Origin: Dactylonectria macrodidyma | Lineage: Eukaryota; Ascomycota; Sordariomycetes; Hypocreales; Nectriaceae | Assembly: GCA_020744425.1 (NCBI GenBank) | Contig: JAGMUV010000016.1 | Coordinates: 558,001-622,000, forward strand | Direction: 5' to 3' | DNA: 64,000 nt | Shown here: one piece after another, positions 1 through 11,073 of the stretch | Layout of the letters: each line of letters starts with the position of its first letter | Numbering within the stretch: the stretch's first letter is position 1 | Notes under the pieces: generated by a model | Database searches by the model: none | Told to the model about the DNA's origin: nothing | Seen by the model: only the letters and a program-made list of their open reading frames with translations | Position numbers and translations under genes: made by a program

Positions 1-370
1 CCCCAAGATCCTCTAGATAATCTCTCGGCACCACAGATATCTCCAACGTAAGGTTATCAACATCTGGACATGGGTCTATCGTAGCCCAACAAGTTTCCCT
101 TCCAGGCAGCATAGTCCCCACCAAGTATAAGTCACCCATACAAACCCCTTTCGTTGTATAGCTTCTGATAATAATTCCTGTGGTATCATCGATGTCACAT
201 TCAGGGATTAACTTAATAGTAATAGCAGAGCGGTAATGGCTGTGTTTATATAAACCAACATATTGGTATGTTGTTAAATATTCGGTCACCTTATACCTGT
301 TAACTAGCCTTGGAGTATATCCTCCTGCAATATCAATCAAGAATGGGTTTTGACTTTCTTCTACCTTCAT
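1..370 (-). CDS. Partial gene running off the left edge, unknown product
   Basis: An ATG at 370 opens a minus-strand frame with no stop as far as position 1, giving at least 123 residues; the 3' end lies outside the window. I do not recognise the protein. It looks globular and beta-rich, with many V, I, Y and T, several cysteines, no signal peptide and no obvious repeat. Third codon positions are strongly A/T-rich (TAT, ATT, TTA, AGG, GGA), unlike the GC-richer codon use of the sirtuin, Copia or 1168-residue genes here, so a foreign or recent origin is possible. Such a long stop-free frame in AT-rich DNA argues for real coding. Function is left open. Confidence 0.55.
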   Translation of the reverse strand, partial: MKVEESQNPFLIDIAGGYTPRLVNRYKVTEYLTTYQYVGLYKHSHYRSAITIKLIPECDIDDTTGIIIRSYTTKGVCMGDLYLVGTMLPGRETCWATIDPCPDVDNLTLEISVVPRDYLEDLG

Positions 371-608
371 TATTAAGTAAGAGATGATATGTAGTGAGAA
401 CGAGAGAAGGCCAATCTACTGAGCCCGTCGTGTCTTTTATATTAGAGAGAGGTCCAGATCCAACCGCAATTAGTCGCGCATTCAGCTGGATGCTTGAAAC
501 GCACTTGATGCACTGCAGCCAATTAGCGCCTTTTCTTCGAAATTAACTGCCCCCACCGTTGATTACTCGGTATTTGGACAGCCCGTTCGCCGCCCTACTG
601 TAAAGAGA

Positions 609-860
609 GTGACCAGTATCATCGTGAAAAGGCCGTTCGAAAGCACTCAGACCGACCACATCGAGGTCGCTGAACAGAGCGAGGCGACTCCATGGCTCCA
701 ACATACTCGTTGGCCCGAGCTATTTCACAATCGGCCACTCAATATCATTACCGCCTCGGCACAGCAACTAGGTCCCGTGAGAGGTGAAGGTTACTTACGA
801 CCGGATGGCTCCAGTCAAGAATTGATCTATATTTATCTGGCTATCCCTAATCTTTACTAA
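609..860 (+). pseudogene. Fragment resembling telomere-linked-helicase-associated ORF
   Basis: A short frame of about 83 residues contains EATPWLQHTRWPELFHNRPL. This resembles the x-PWL-x-x-T-x-W segment that I remember from large fungal ORFs found beside RecQ-like telomere-linked helicases (DUF3505-type proteins). Nothing like a complete gene surrounds it, so it is read as a relic. A second fragment of the same kind of ORF lies at 41842-42290 on the other strand. The family link is from memory and needs a profile search. Confidence 0.35.
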
Positions 861-885
861 AGACACACCGCGCATCCAACACCTT

Positions 886-1032
886 AGTCAGATGACTAGA
901 AAACCCCTCTCGAGAAAAGAGGGGGCCGGAGGCATCCTTGATCAAGAACAATCATCGTCTTTGGGCTCCACAATGCATTCATCCCTGTCAGTCTGATCGA
1001 ATTGACCGTATCGGATCCATCAGGATCCAACA
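886..1032 (-). repeat. LTR fragment, family of the solo LTR at 55471
   Basis: About 147 bp matches, in inverted orientation, the 183-bp solo LTR at 55471-55653. It includes the segment GGCCGGAGGCATCC, a CCCCTCTcgag/GAGGGG hairpin and the end GGATCCAACA. The opposite LTR end is missing, so this is a truncated copy. It lies just outside the hAT terminus that starts at 1077. Confidence 0.5.
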
Positions 1033-1076
1033 GCAGTCTTGGATTGATCGACATATCGGCCAAGCGTTGCCGTACG

Positions 1077-2209
1077 CAGTGTTGCTAATAATATAAACAA
1101 TACGTATATTGGCAATATGGACCCCCTCGCAATAATATCGTATTGTCAAGAGGCTATATTGTATTACCCAATATGAACAGGACCCATATTGTATTGTATT
1201 GCCAAGAACCTAATATATTGGCAGTGTGACAATACATCCAATATATTGCACGTGACCTCATCATTCAACTGCCTTAGCGAAAATCTCGTCACCTTGAAAA
1301 TCTCGTATCCCAAACCATGACTTCAGGCACTCCAATGCTTCAATTACATCACTCCCAAGTCGATTTCGACGGTCTGTAATCGTTATCTTTGCCCTAGAGA
1401 AGAGTCGTTCGGGCTCCGCAGGCATTGCAGGAATTGACAATATATCCACGGCCATCTTGCTCAGGCTCGGGTAGTTTTTCTGCTGTGTCTTTCTCTAGCC
1501 ACCATGCAAGGGCGCTTGTAAAACCATAAACCCGTTCAGACTTGCAATAACGCTCGTATTCGTCCGTGATGAGTGACGGCTGCAGATGCTTGTTCCGCCA
1601 ATTCAAGAACTCGTTCGTGGTCGCCGATGGGACCTCGCAGAGTGGAAGAGGTGATTCCACAGGTCTATATTCGTTCCACAGCGTCTCAAGCAACATCTTC
1701 GACGACTCAACCCACTCCTTTTTCCAATTCTCCTGGATGTAATGCCATTTATGCGAAGGGTGGAGCACGATAGCTGCAACGTAGGCAGGTGATTCATCCG
1801 TAAGGCGATAATACTTGTCCAGCTTCGCCCAGCCCGAGTTATACATCGGTGCCATCATCGGATCGTCGACATTTGCTTCCTTGCCGGCTTCGAATTGTGC
1901 TAATACAAAGTCTATAGCCAGGAGGACATTGTCAAGTGTTGCAAACGATGACTCGAGAGCCTTAGTCGTCATCTTCAGCTTCTCTAAGAAGAACTTGATC
2001 TTCTCCAAGATGGTCCAGTCCTCTGAAGGGAGCTCGTCTCCAGCGCAATCTGCATCCATCCATTTGTTGAAATAGCCGTCAATTGCGTCTCTAAGATTCA
2101 AGGCCGCTCTCAACATAGTATACCACGAGCTCCACCTTGTGTCGTTGTCTCGCGTAAGCTTACGGTTATGGCTGATAGCAAGAAACTTTTGGATGCGCTG
2201 ATAACCCAT
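1077..2209. mobile_element. hAT transposon remnant (one terminus plus C-terminal transposase)
   Basis: The left edge begins CAGTGTTGC, a typical hAT terminal sequence. It is followed by about 180 bp packed with short AATATTG / CAATAT motifs, which look like subterminal transposase-binding repeats. The transposase remnant reads away from this end on the minus strand. No matching second terminus or 8-bp duplication was found near 2210, so the element is truncated. The right boundary is only the limit of recognisable coding sequence. Confidence 0.6.
1261..2209 (-). pseudogene. hAT transposase, C-terminal part, one frameshift
   Basis: Two overlapping minus-strand frames (2209-1394 and 1455-1261) together carry the C-terminal third of a hAT transposase. 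They hold the DNDTRWSSWY motif, the tract ending YYRLTDESPAYVAA, and the hATC dimerisation segment MAVDILSIPAMPAEPERLFS. A single frameshift near 1480-1490 separates the WWLEKDT stretch from the YPSLSK-MAVD stretch, which continues in the other frame. The BED finger and the first catalytic aspartates are absent. It differs from the two other hAT elements in the window (24497 and 33110), so at least three hAT families are present. Confidence 0.8.
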
Positions 2210-2409
2210 ATTCTAAATATAGTTAATAGACTAACCACGACCTTTTCCCCAACGCAAACTGACACCTGCTCTAACTCCTAAGGAATCATTATCTGTCGGC
2301 ACTTTATAACGCTACGACACATAGACTCATCCATACAAGTATGCCACCATAGACGATTTGATTTGCAAGGGCTCGGTAGGCAGAGAGTTAATCAGTATAA
2401 AAACTCCAT

Positions 2410-3996
2410 CTATATAGACATCATCGAGGCGAAATCGTCACAGTCTCCGAGATACTCAAAGCTGATGAGAGACTGGAAGCCCTCCCCAAGCTTTGGTGAC
2501 TCCTTGCTCACCCATATAACCAGATTGTCCGGACTTTTTGCCCTCACCACCTTACAGAGACGCTCAGTGAAATTCGCTAGCGGAGGGATCAACAACCTTG
2601 TCCCGACGATTAGGACGGCGTCGACGGGCTGTGTCAGGTCGCGGTTGAATGCGGCCGTAATCTCGTCTTCGCCAGGACAATTCTCTCCGTAGAGAAGAAC
2701 ATTTGGTCGGAGAAATCCCACAGCTCGCCTTCGCTTGCGTGTCATGACCCGCTTCCTCTGCTCTTTCTTACACAAAGGGCAGGGAGCCAGAACCCATCGT
2801 GGGAAGGATCGTGGAGTAACCCATATAGTGTGTGAAGGTCTTAGGTGGCAGACTAGTGTGTCCGCCCGGCCATGGAGCCACACTGTCCTCTGGGAGAGAT
2901 AAGGGAGCCTAGTTTGGCGACAATCGATGTTCTGGGTGTAATGGTATCGAAGATGGTCAGACTGAGCCAGGCGCTCAGCGAAGGTATCGAATGGAGTGAA
3001 CGGGGCTTTTCGGCCAGACCGCAACTTCTGCAAGACATCGGCGTGCAGCGTATCGGCCGACTCCGGTGTAGAATAGGCCGACGCGTCGTATACGATGCGG
3101 CTGGATGTCTTGGACCGGGAGGAACTCCGATAGTCGGGGACTGTTCAGTTCAGTTCAAAGGGGCTGCTGACGGTGGAATGGAAGTGGGACTTACTGCCTG
3201 CGTTGGTCGAGATGCCGGCGCCGCTGATGATAATGATGTTCTTCTTGGCGCAAAGCTTTTTGTTCAAGAGTTTCAGGTCTCCCGGATGGGAACGGCTGGA
3301 TACGGAAACATCCGGGCCACCATTGGGGAGTCTCGCGTTAGGGGTGTCGGGCGGGAACACAAAGGAGGGCTCCTGTACGGGCTGTGCCAACTCGTGGGCG
3401 AGATCGCTTCCCGAATGTCGACAACATTGCCAGATGGTTTGAGGACGGTGCGGATCGAAGGTCGACAGCGGATGTCCTCGTTCCAGCCATCTCAAAGCCG
3501 CTAGGCCAAGGTCATCAATCGCGACCTGGACCTTCTCCCAAAATCGATCGAGGTACTCGGTGCGAAGGATGTTGAAAGAGCACTCAATAACACGGTGGCG
3601 TGCGATGCAAGAGGCACAAGCCAAACCCCAGTAGGTCGGGAGAAAGACGCAATCCGGGAAGGGCATGGCGCTGCCATCACGGTTATAGCTCTCGTGACAG
3701 TTGGTGCAGGGTGCGAGAGCAAGTTGGCCTCTTGAGTATGCGAGAAAGGCGTTGACAACGTCGGCGCGCTTCGCAAGCTTTCCCAGGAGGTTGTTGGAGG
3801 AGTGAAAGCAGGTGAGGCGTCGAGGCGGAAGGACTGATGCATTGGCTTGGACGTTGGTGGTTATGTAAGGTCGGAGCTGGTCGTTTTCGATGGGGACTTG
3901 AAGCCATCCACTTCCGAGGTCGACATGGTCAAGCTGAGACTGTTAGTACCAGGCTCTCCAAGTCACAACGGTGCGTACCTGGCGTTCAGAGGCCAT
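2410..3996 (-). CDS. Sirtuin (SIR2/Hst3-4 type) with N-terminal DUF3716-like Cys domain
   Basis: Three exons give 495 residues: 3996-3979, 3933-3195 and 3140-2410. Introns are 45 and 54 nt; the first contains CTAAC before its acceptor, and joining the second restores the family motif GAGISTNAGIPDYRS. Sirtuins remove acyl groups from lysines using NAD+. Seen: the NAD-binding GAGIS at about 244-248, TQNID at 321-325, the catalytic histidine in LHG at 342, a CPLC zinc pair at 373/376, and the Hst3-like GFLRP-NVLLYGE at 394. Oddities: the first zinc pair has one cysteine (350), and the usual glycine after TQNID is cysteine. Residues 82-126 hold C-x2-C, PFPDC, GLACASC and ECSF, a DUF3716-like pattern, in the same exon as GAGIS. 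Probably functional, but the incomplete zinc ribbon leaves activity in doubt. Confidence 0.8.
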
Positions 3997-4760
3997 GGCG
4001 GTGGTAGTGCCGCTGGCTAGGGTGAGTGGTGGGTGGTCGATCCTTGCTCGTCGAGGGTCGCTCGGTCGGGTGACAGGCTGGCCGGGTGGCAAGATGGTCG
4101 GGCGAGGTCGAAGCGAGCGAGGATTGATGGACGAGGACTAGAAAGGAGGAGAGGGGGAGAGGGGGCAGGAAGGGGTTTAAGTACACCAGACGGCTCGGGG
4201 ACTGGCGGACCAACTCCGAGGCCCAGAGGGCGCAGCTGTTCGAGGTGCTCGCACAACATGGCGACGGGCAGGAGGAAGACCAATGAGCTTGGATAGTATT
4301 GAGCAAGTAGTCCGCCCATCTTACGAGGCCCCCCTGGACAGCGGCACAACGACGTCAATTTCCGTGACGCGAATCACCGACGTAGGCGCCTCTGGGCGGC
4401 GCTGGCATCCTATCCTCAAGCTAGATCATGACGCGGTTATGGTCACTGAGGTGTGTCTTTCCAAAGAGTTGAAGGTCTTATTTGGCTATCAGATAACTTC
4501 CTCCCACAATCCCAGCATGCTTTGGCGTCAAACCCCTTTACCCTCGCTGGCCCACAAAGCTCAAAGCTATGCTGACCCTTCTCAATATCATTTGCGACTG
4601 CGTGCTTCATTGCGCCTCTGACTCGCTTGTGGCGGACATGTTCCGAAGTCGGATCTGGCTCGATGCCCCTGGTGAAGATGCTCTTGGCCTTGTCATTTTC
4701 AGGAGCCGTGGTAGCAGGTTAGGGCTGGGCTCCCGTCTGAAACTCCTCGTCCATAACTTT
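3997..4760. other. Intergenic, no gene recognised
   Basis: This is the region upstream of the sirtuin start at 3996. It has a purine-rich stretch around 4135-4175 and short unsupported frames. It presumably holds the sirtuin promoter; no convincing element was seen. Confidence 0.4.
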
Positions 4761-5611
4761 TCAACGACCGGTACAAGGCACACGAGAAAGTCGTGGGCTC
4801 CAAAAACATTCGAAAGAATCTACCAGTGTAAGTTTAGTCTCGGCTAGAATCTCAGTACGTACAATGCGCCTGCTTGTCACTGACTCTGTTCTGAAAGCCA
4901 TAGCGCTGGCTATCATGGCCAAGGTCTCAATCAGCATGATGGTCTTGATTTTCGTAAACCGGCCTGAGATGCTCGATGCAATAAGCATCCATTCTACTAC
5001 CATCCAGCAACGGAAAGTGATAACTGATGCCGACGAGAGTTCATTAAACACTGCGCCCCGGGAAGCCATGACGGTGCTGACGATAAATAGCACCCCAGTG
5101 GTTGCCAGGAGGAATGCGAGGGGCCACGGAGCGAATGCAATTTGTCCTGGGCTCCAAGAACCACCAACACACAAGCACTTTCGATCGTTAGAATTGCACC
5201 AAAGCCTGGATATGCACCTACTTCTCTAATCATGCTTGAGACAATTATGGAAGAGCTCAGGTACGTTGACCAGGGATCTCCATGTTCTTGCATCAGAACT
5301 GCGAATGTAAGTGAGGATCCAGTAGCAATCGCGCAGTGCGTAATCACCACCGCCGTGAATGTACGAGGATGCCTTGTAGATAACGATGGAGGGACCACGG
5401 ACACTAAGCTTGTCTCTCGGTGGTTTCGTTGAGGGTTTAGATACCGCAGGATGGCCTTGACAGATGTTGATAAATTAGCTACGGCACTGAGGCCGAATGC
5501 CATGGTTAACGCGGTCGATACGGAATTTGTGAGACTCATCGTGGTAAAAGTTGAGGTTATAATATACAGCCATTTTCCAGTCACGAAGACAGAACAGTTG
5601 GGGGATACCAA
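4761..5611 (-). pseudogene. Decayed multi-pass membrane protein gene
   Basis: Two overlapping minus-strand frames (5611-4997 and 5174-4761) each encode long hydrophobic segments. The upstream part has helices around WLYIITSTFTTMSL, TFTAVVITHCAIATG and AILTIESACVLVVLG. The downstream part has LAFLLATTGVLFIVSTVMA, ITFRCWMVVEWMLIASS and IMLIETLAMIASAMAF. The predicted membrane segments join naturally only if the frame changes near 5140-5170, where no good intron fits, so a frameshift is likely. No ATG opens the first frame and the far C-terminus looks random. The family is not recognised; about five or six membrane helices are expected. Confidence 0.4.
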
Positions 5612-6354
5612 ACGTATAAATAGAGATCAACCTAGCCTATGTCCGTCTATTTTCAGTAACGCCCCCCTTGAGCCTACACCCAATTTTCCTTGACCCTTGA
5701 ATGGGAAGTGTATCGTGATGCAGACTGGTGGAGATGTGATATTGAGGCATTTACCGAGGCCAATGACCTACGTTATCATGTTTCGTAGGCCCATGTTGTA
5801 TTATTGGGTAGTTCTCGTCTATGCACCGTTGCCACGCCCATTCCCACTAGACAGACCCCTCTCGCGTTAAGGTTAAGGTAGAACTCAGCCATCAGCGGAT
5901 CCGTAATCCTTTAGCAATCCTGCATGATCACCTGTCTGTCACACATAACCCCTAAGATCGTTGTGGAACACTCCTCCAGGGTAGTGCCATGGTTTCGGTT
6001 GGTTGAGACACTGCGGAGTGGCCAATACGAGCATGTCGAGGGGAAAGGGGCACCTCCTGCATATGGGAACTTCAGAGAGCCACAGCCCCCTTTACCTTGC
6101 ATAGTGGTTGCGTTGTGTGTCGCCACGGGGAGAGGGTGGGTGTTGGTACTGCATGCTAGGTAGGCTTCACTACTAAGGGAATATCGAGGAAGGCGTGGAG
6201 TAGAGAGTACGCCTTACTATCGGTTACCATTAGCAGGTGTCTTCCTTGACTCGCTGCACTGGTAATCTTGAGTGCAACTATAAAGCCCACGGATTTTCTA
6301 GATGTCCCAATCCCTCAACGGTCGTCTCTCAGACCTGTCACGTCACACATTCCT
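5612..6354. other. Intergenic, no gene recognised
   Basis: Only short, overlapping frames without recognisable motifs are present. No repeat or transposon end was identified. Confidence 0.35.
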
Positions 6355-6750
6355 ATGATCGATATCATGAGCGCTCCGCAGAGTCTTATTCCCACCCTGC
6401 CTGCTTCCGACCAAGTCTTGAAGGGGTCATTCATGGGTGGGGAGGATTTGGCAACCAAAATTCTTCCTGGTATTCAGCAAACAGAAGACGCGGATGCCTC
6501 CGACGAAGCATCGAACACAAGAAAGAGGCGAATAGAAGGTGAAAAGCGACAAGCAGGTACGAGAGCCCTTTCATCTGCAGTGCTAAATCTAATTTATTTA
6601 GCAGTAAAGCGTTTGAAAGAAAGGCACTTTGGAGACTCACTACCTACACCATGGAAGGCGGACTCCTTTGTCGAAGGGCCATTGAAAATCATGCGGGAAG
6701 GGAGGCTTGTTCGAGAGGAGAAGTACAAGATTTCCGTTGACACCTCCTAA
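6355..6750 (+). CDS. Small hypothetical protein with an in-frame intron
   Basis: The ATG at 6355 (MIDIMSAPQ...) opens a frame to 6750. A 45-nt segment at 6557-6601 has GT..GCTAAAT..TAG features and a length divisible by three, so it can be spliced without changing frame; spliced length is about 116 residues. The protein has an acidic-to-basic middle (EDADASDEASNTRKRR) and a basic C-terminal half ending in charged residues. The family is not recognised and no neighbour suggests a role. A second short frame, 6777-6959, follows directly and could be a further exon or noise. Confidence 0.35.
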   Translation: MIDIMSAPQSLIPTLPASDQVLKGSFMGGEDLATKILPGIQQTEDADASDEASNTRKRRIEGEKRQAGTRALSSAVLNLIYLAVKRLKERHFGDSLPTPWKADSFVEGPLKIMREGRLVREEKYKISVDTS

Positions 6751-6959
6751 CGCTCAATCAATCACATTAAGGCCGAATGTCCAGCAAGGGATGGGCTTTG
6801 AAGTACACCACTATCAGCAACTCTGATGATCTCATCGTCAAGGTTTGCGTTAAGGTTCCGTCGGAGTTCGGACATAGCTTTCCACATATTCTAGGAGACT
6901 TGAAGGAGATCCTTGCAATAGAGGCAGGAATGGATCTGCAGGACGATACAGACAAATAG

Positions 6960-8165
6960 AGTACTTTTGTGAGGATGCCTTGGCATGTTTTGTCTAACAA
7001 GCTGACCAGGTTGCCTTACTTGACTCATGCTACTTGATGGCTAGATCCTCTCCCCTTATGTGTGTTTGACCTATTGTCTAGAGCTGGTATCACTCGCTGC
7101 ACCTCCACGAGTATCAGACTTGAGAACCAAGAATTATGCCTCAACACGTCAGTCAGATAACGTCGTGGAGAGGCCGGGAACATCGGAATGATCATGCCAA
7201 GCGAGGGTGGCAGCCAGAAGAATCAAGGGACATGGGCCTCGTTCTCGGTTCACATCAACGGCTCAGCCATCGAGACCGCCTCTTCACCAACCAAGTAACT
7301 CCAGGAACTGCGCCGAAAGCTGAAGAAGGTGATTCCAGTCAACCGAACCCTTAGGATCAAGGTGTGGTACACTGCCCCGAGAACTCTACGACGTGAGTTT
7401 GATCCGCGCATACACGAGGCACATTGAGGAGGAGTCCGTCTCAAGATGCGCCGGTCAGTGACAATCAGCCAGAGAGAGAGGCTGGATCAGTGGCGAAATT
7501 CACAGACGCAGAATGGTTAGAGGAGGCCGCCAGAGCTGAGGCATAGATTAATGATCACAAGACTAACTCTTGTCATGCCGATCTTGCGGACCAACAGCAC
7601 GGGGTGACCGACGGGTCAGGGCAACGCCGACATGGTCAAGCCAAGCGAGGTGTGGCAGGAATCATGGGGGTGAAGAATCTTTCAGCTGGTTCAGCTGGTT
7701 CAGGGTCGGTGGTATGTCTGGATGTTGTCTTACGCCCAGGGATGTCAGACCGGCTAGCATACAGCAGCACCTTGAGTGGTGAGGATGTTGTCATCAACGG
7801 GCTCGGGATGCAAAACAAAATGGCTGTGGGAGCAGGCTTGACCAACTTGCGGGGTTACCTGGTTGTATCAAGTAGCATCGTCATGCCCGGATCCTTTCCG
7901 TATGGGGCAAATATCCCTCTTTGTATCTCTATGCTGCCTGGCCAGGCATGGTTATGTGGCTGGACTGAGACGGCCTCCTTCCAGGTTCCCATCACATGTG
8001 TGGCACGCCATATTCACGCAGGTCGCCCTGCTTGACTCGGGAACTCTGTTCACGGGCTCGACTCGACTCAAGAGAACATAAATTCACGCTTCCTCCCCGT
8101 TGCTCTCGATCCTCCCATCCTACCGTTTCCTAGACTTCGTCTTCTGAGCTCTATACCTACAAACA
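6960..8165. other. Intergenic, no gene recognised
   Basis: Frames at 7136-7354 and 7604-8035 have no recognisable motif and overlap frames on the other strand, so they are not called. The last 120 bases before 8166 are pyrimidine-rich, as is common upstream of fungal starts. Confidence 0.35.
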
Positions 8166-8848
8166 ATGTCTTCTCCTATTCCAGGCGACAGCTCCTCTCT
8201 ATATGAGCGTCCTGAGGGGGAGCAAATACACCTGAAAGACACGCCTCTCGAAAAGCCTAATGCTGGTTTTCCGACGAACACTCCCACCGATCCAAATCCA
8301 GTCGTTCCTGGCGGTGGAGATAGTCCAGGTTGGCTCTCTACTAGGGATTTACGAGAAAGCTTCTAACTGAAAGTGCAGGCCATGTCTTGCGTGATCGGCG
8401 CCGTCGCTGTCACCATCAGTTTTCTAGGAGCGAAGATTGTAGCGAGAAAGGATGGGGGCCTGAGTTTTTCTCATACGGTGAAGACCCTGGGACTCCAATT
8501 GAGATGGACAGTTCCACACACTATGATGCTTTTGCTTCAGGTCCCCAATCCAAGCCCCTTCAAGAGCCTAGTCATGGCACCGGCCCAAATCAGAAACCCC
8601 GGGGAAGACGCAATGCGAGAAAGTCAACTCAACCTGCCAGGGAACCTCAAAGTTCAGGGAAGATCCAAAAGAAGAAGTCAGAGAGGCGTCAAAGACATGG
8701 CAAAAGCTCAAGAACTACGTTGGGGCAGCCAATTCCACCAGAGATACAGAGGGGGCTCGAGGGCTTCCGGGAACAACTAAGACTTCTGGAAGAGCAGAAC
8801 CAGAGGCGGTTACAGGCGAGCCAGGGTGAACTGTCCGAGAAGAACTAG
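8166..8848 (+). CDS. Hypothetical hydrophilic protein, two exons
   Basis: Exons 8166-8328 and 8379-8848 join around a 50-nt intron that has TTCTAAC as a branch site and GCAG as acceptor. The join keeps the frame (G split between exons) and gives 210 residues. The first exon is rich in S, P and G. The second starts with an arginine cluster (RDRRRRC), continues low-complexity and basic (KIQKKKSERRQRH), and ends in a probable short coiled coil (FREQLRLLEEQNQRRL). A nuclear, disordered protein is plausible, but no family is recognised. The ATG follows a pyrimidine-rich leader. Confidence 0.5.
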
Positions 8849-9168
8849 ATATCTTGACTAGAAGTTATGCAACCAAGACCTCTGCCCTTCAGGTCCGCGC
8901 CTTGTCAGGTGCACTATGTTGGATTCTACCATCATGTCATTCCTTTATCATATAATGTACCTCAAACGACACTAAAATTCAATCTTTACATGGAAATCTT
9001 CACCCGATGAGAAAGTTCCTTTGAAAGATTTCGTACGAAAGTGGGACTAAGAATAGATAATATAGTGAGTCCTCTCGTACGGGATCTTCTACCTTGATTA
9101 GATAAGTTCTGGAGAATCGAGACGCAAACTGGACCAATAATCCGTGGACTATTGGTCTGGACTGCAGT

Positions 9169-9504
9169 TTGGACTACCGGTACCTTCAGGCGATCGCGCA
9201 CCGACTCAACATCACAATTCCAGACACTGAGAATGTCTCTAAGAACATCGAGCCTACGATGCCAAAGGGAAACGGAAAGGACCCGTGGGGTTGGGTGAGG
9301 TCTTTTGCACAGTATAAACGAACTTCTGTGGTACCTAGATACGCATTCCGAGGGGCACATAGGAGGAAGATTGGAGGTGATGGATTGGACATTACCACCT
9401 GGAGCAGTGCGGAGAGGAAGCAATACAACTCCGACGACAAAGACCCGCTTTCTCAAAAGACCATTGAGAGCCTTAAAGAAGGGCTTGTCTCGGTCCTAGG
9501 CTAG
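9169..9504 (+). pseudogene. Possible gene fragment, unknown
   Basis: A 111-residue frame begins at a TTG, not an ATG, and contains the protein-like segment MPKGNGKDPWGWVRSFAQYK. Composition looks coding, but there is no start codon, no clear upstream exon and no recognised domain. It is probably the 3' part of a broken gene; spurious coding cannot be excluded. Confidence 0.25.
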
Positions 9505-10074
9505 ATTGTTCTTTAGAGACTATCACATATGCGAAGCCCCGGTTTGTACTGTCTCGATCCTTAGAGTCTAATACCAAGTTTTACAACAGTCGCCGGCTAC
9601 TTCAACATAGTTGAGGTTTCTGGGCCGAATTGACTACGTCACTAGCATGGAATAAATCCGGATATGATAAGTTAGACTTCGAAGGAATCGATTGGGACTG
9701 GGTGAATTAGCATGAATATTGCCAGTGGGCTCAATTGAATATTCAAAATAACCGTTGTGATGGTCTGCAAAGAGTACCGTACCATCCCGGGTGAGGCCAC
9801 AGCTGCAAGTTGGGTGGCGTGACTTCGTCTAATGAACTCGCTAGAAGCCAGTGGTTGCTGGGGTGGGAGGCTTAAGGCAGCTGAGCGCTTAAAGACCGGC
9901 CGCTTTCCCCCCTCATCTCCTCGTCTTTCCTCCTCCATCTCGTCTTCTTCCTCCATCTCCTCATTTTTCACCATTGATTACCCTTGAATAGTGCTGGAGA
10001 CTTCCAGTAACCATTTCATATACGAACATTCCCATCGCCTTACAGTCATTCCTTGACCTCCGGGCCTCAGTTTT
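9505..10074. other. Intergenic, CT-rich tract
   Basis: No gene was recognised. A CT-rich stretch near 9905-9970 (repeated TCCTC / TCTTC) lies about 100 bases before the F-box start and could be part of its promoter or leader. Confidence 0.35.
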
Positions 10075-10923
10075 ATGAGAATGTTAGCAGCCTTGCCCAA
10101 CGAGTTGCAACTCAATATTTTCAAAACCTTCTGTGATCACTGCAACTATGATTTCCATGACGAATACATCCCATCCTCATATCAACCACTACTCAACTTG
10201 TGTCTTACATCGAAATCAATTCGGCATGTGGCACAGAATGTGCTATTCCACAACTTTCGACATCTGGACAAGCATCCCCTGGATTCTCTCGCCTGCTTTG
10301 CGATGACGCTCCACCGCAATCCCAACCTTGCCAACAAAGTTCTTCGCTTTTCTTACATCGCTTTTGCGACACCAAGCTTTGATAACCTTGGACGCTCTCT
10401 CGTTGAGCAAATTCTTCGGCAAACAAAGAATCTCCAAGAACTTCAAGTCCACCTACATTGGTGTCCAAAGACCATCCGCCATTCCAGTGTGAAGCGTCTG
10501 CACATCTACAATCCTTATTCCGCCTCAGCTAAAATTTCGGCCATCTCAATAGAACGCATTTCGACAGGAAGTCTGCGAGAACTATCGATTAACGGATATA
10601 CCATACGTCCCAAGCCGTATATATGCCTACCACTACGCATTCGACGGCTTAGCTTGATAGACGTACACACAAATCTCGTGTCATTCGTCAAAGTGATAAG
10701 GCCAATCGAATGGTTTCAATGGATCGACAACGCAGCAGAGAGCGAAAATCCACCAGACATATTAGCTAAGATTCTTCCATGGGGAAAAACACTTAAAGAA
10801 ATACACATCCAAACAAAGTCATGGGCAATCGACTGCAAGAAATTTCATCACTTTCCCCTACTAAGAAAAGGCCGTCTTCGTTGTCCGATTATAAACCAAC
10901 CTCGAGGAAGAGTCATGAGGTAA
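10075..10923 (+). CDS. F-box-like protein, 3' part probably missing
   Basis: The frame opens with MRMLAALPNELQLNIFKTFC, a typical F-box start (LPNELxxxIF), followed by CLTSKSIRHVAQNVLF. F-box proteins link substrates to the SCF ubiquitin ligase through Skp1. The rest has leucine-rich segments such as SLRELSINGY and RIRRLSLIDV, as in fungal F-box proteins. At 282 residues it is short for such proteins, and its last 20 residues look unnatural. The final codons overlap a perfect splice donor, GTAAGT at 10920-10925, so the stop at 10921-10923 probably lies inside an intron and exon 2 is lost or not recognisable. A LINE 3' tail lies about 150 bases downstream and may mark the insertion that removed it. 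Confidence 0.6.
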   Translation: MRMLAALPNELQLNIFKTFCDHCNYDFHDEYIPSSYQPLLNLCLTSKSIRHVAQNVLFHNFRHLDKHPLDSLACFAMTLHRNPNLANKVLRFSYIAFATPSFDNLGRSLVEQILRQTKNLQELQVHLHWCPKTIRHSSVKRLHIYNPYSASAKISAISIERISTGSLRELSINGYTIRPKPYICLPLRIRRLSLIDVHTNLVSFVKVIRPIEWFQWIDNAAESENPPDILAKILPWGKTLKEIHIQTKSWAIDCKKFHHFPLLRKGRLRCPIINQPRGRVMR

Positions 10924-11073
10924 GTTAAGCACCAGTGTGTTGAAGGGCCCGGCGCATAAATTGCCGTACTAATAGTCTTCCTCGCGTTAGTCTCCCTAGC
11001 GGCGTTAGGCTTGATTTTAGCAGCGCAGAGTAGTCCCAGGGTTATATTATTGTCAAGTAGGCTTCCCTAGCTT

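Noticed and set aside
1080..1260. AT-rich tract as a replication origin or centromere-like element
   Set aside because: Better explained as subterminal repeats of the hAT terminus that starts at 1077.
7604..8035. 143-residue plus-strand frame
   Set aside because: No motif and no start context; short internal repeats (TTCAGCTGG) and an overlapping minus frame suggest non-coding sequence.
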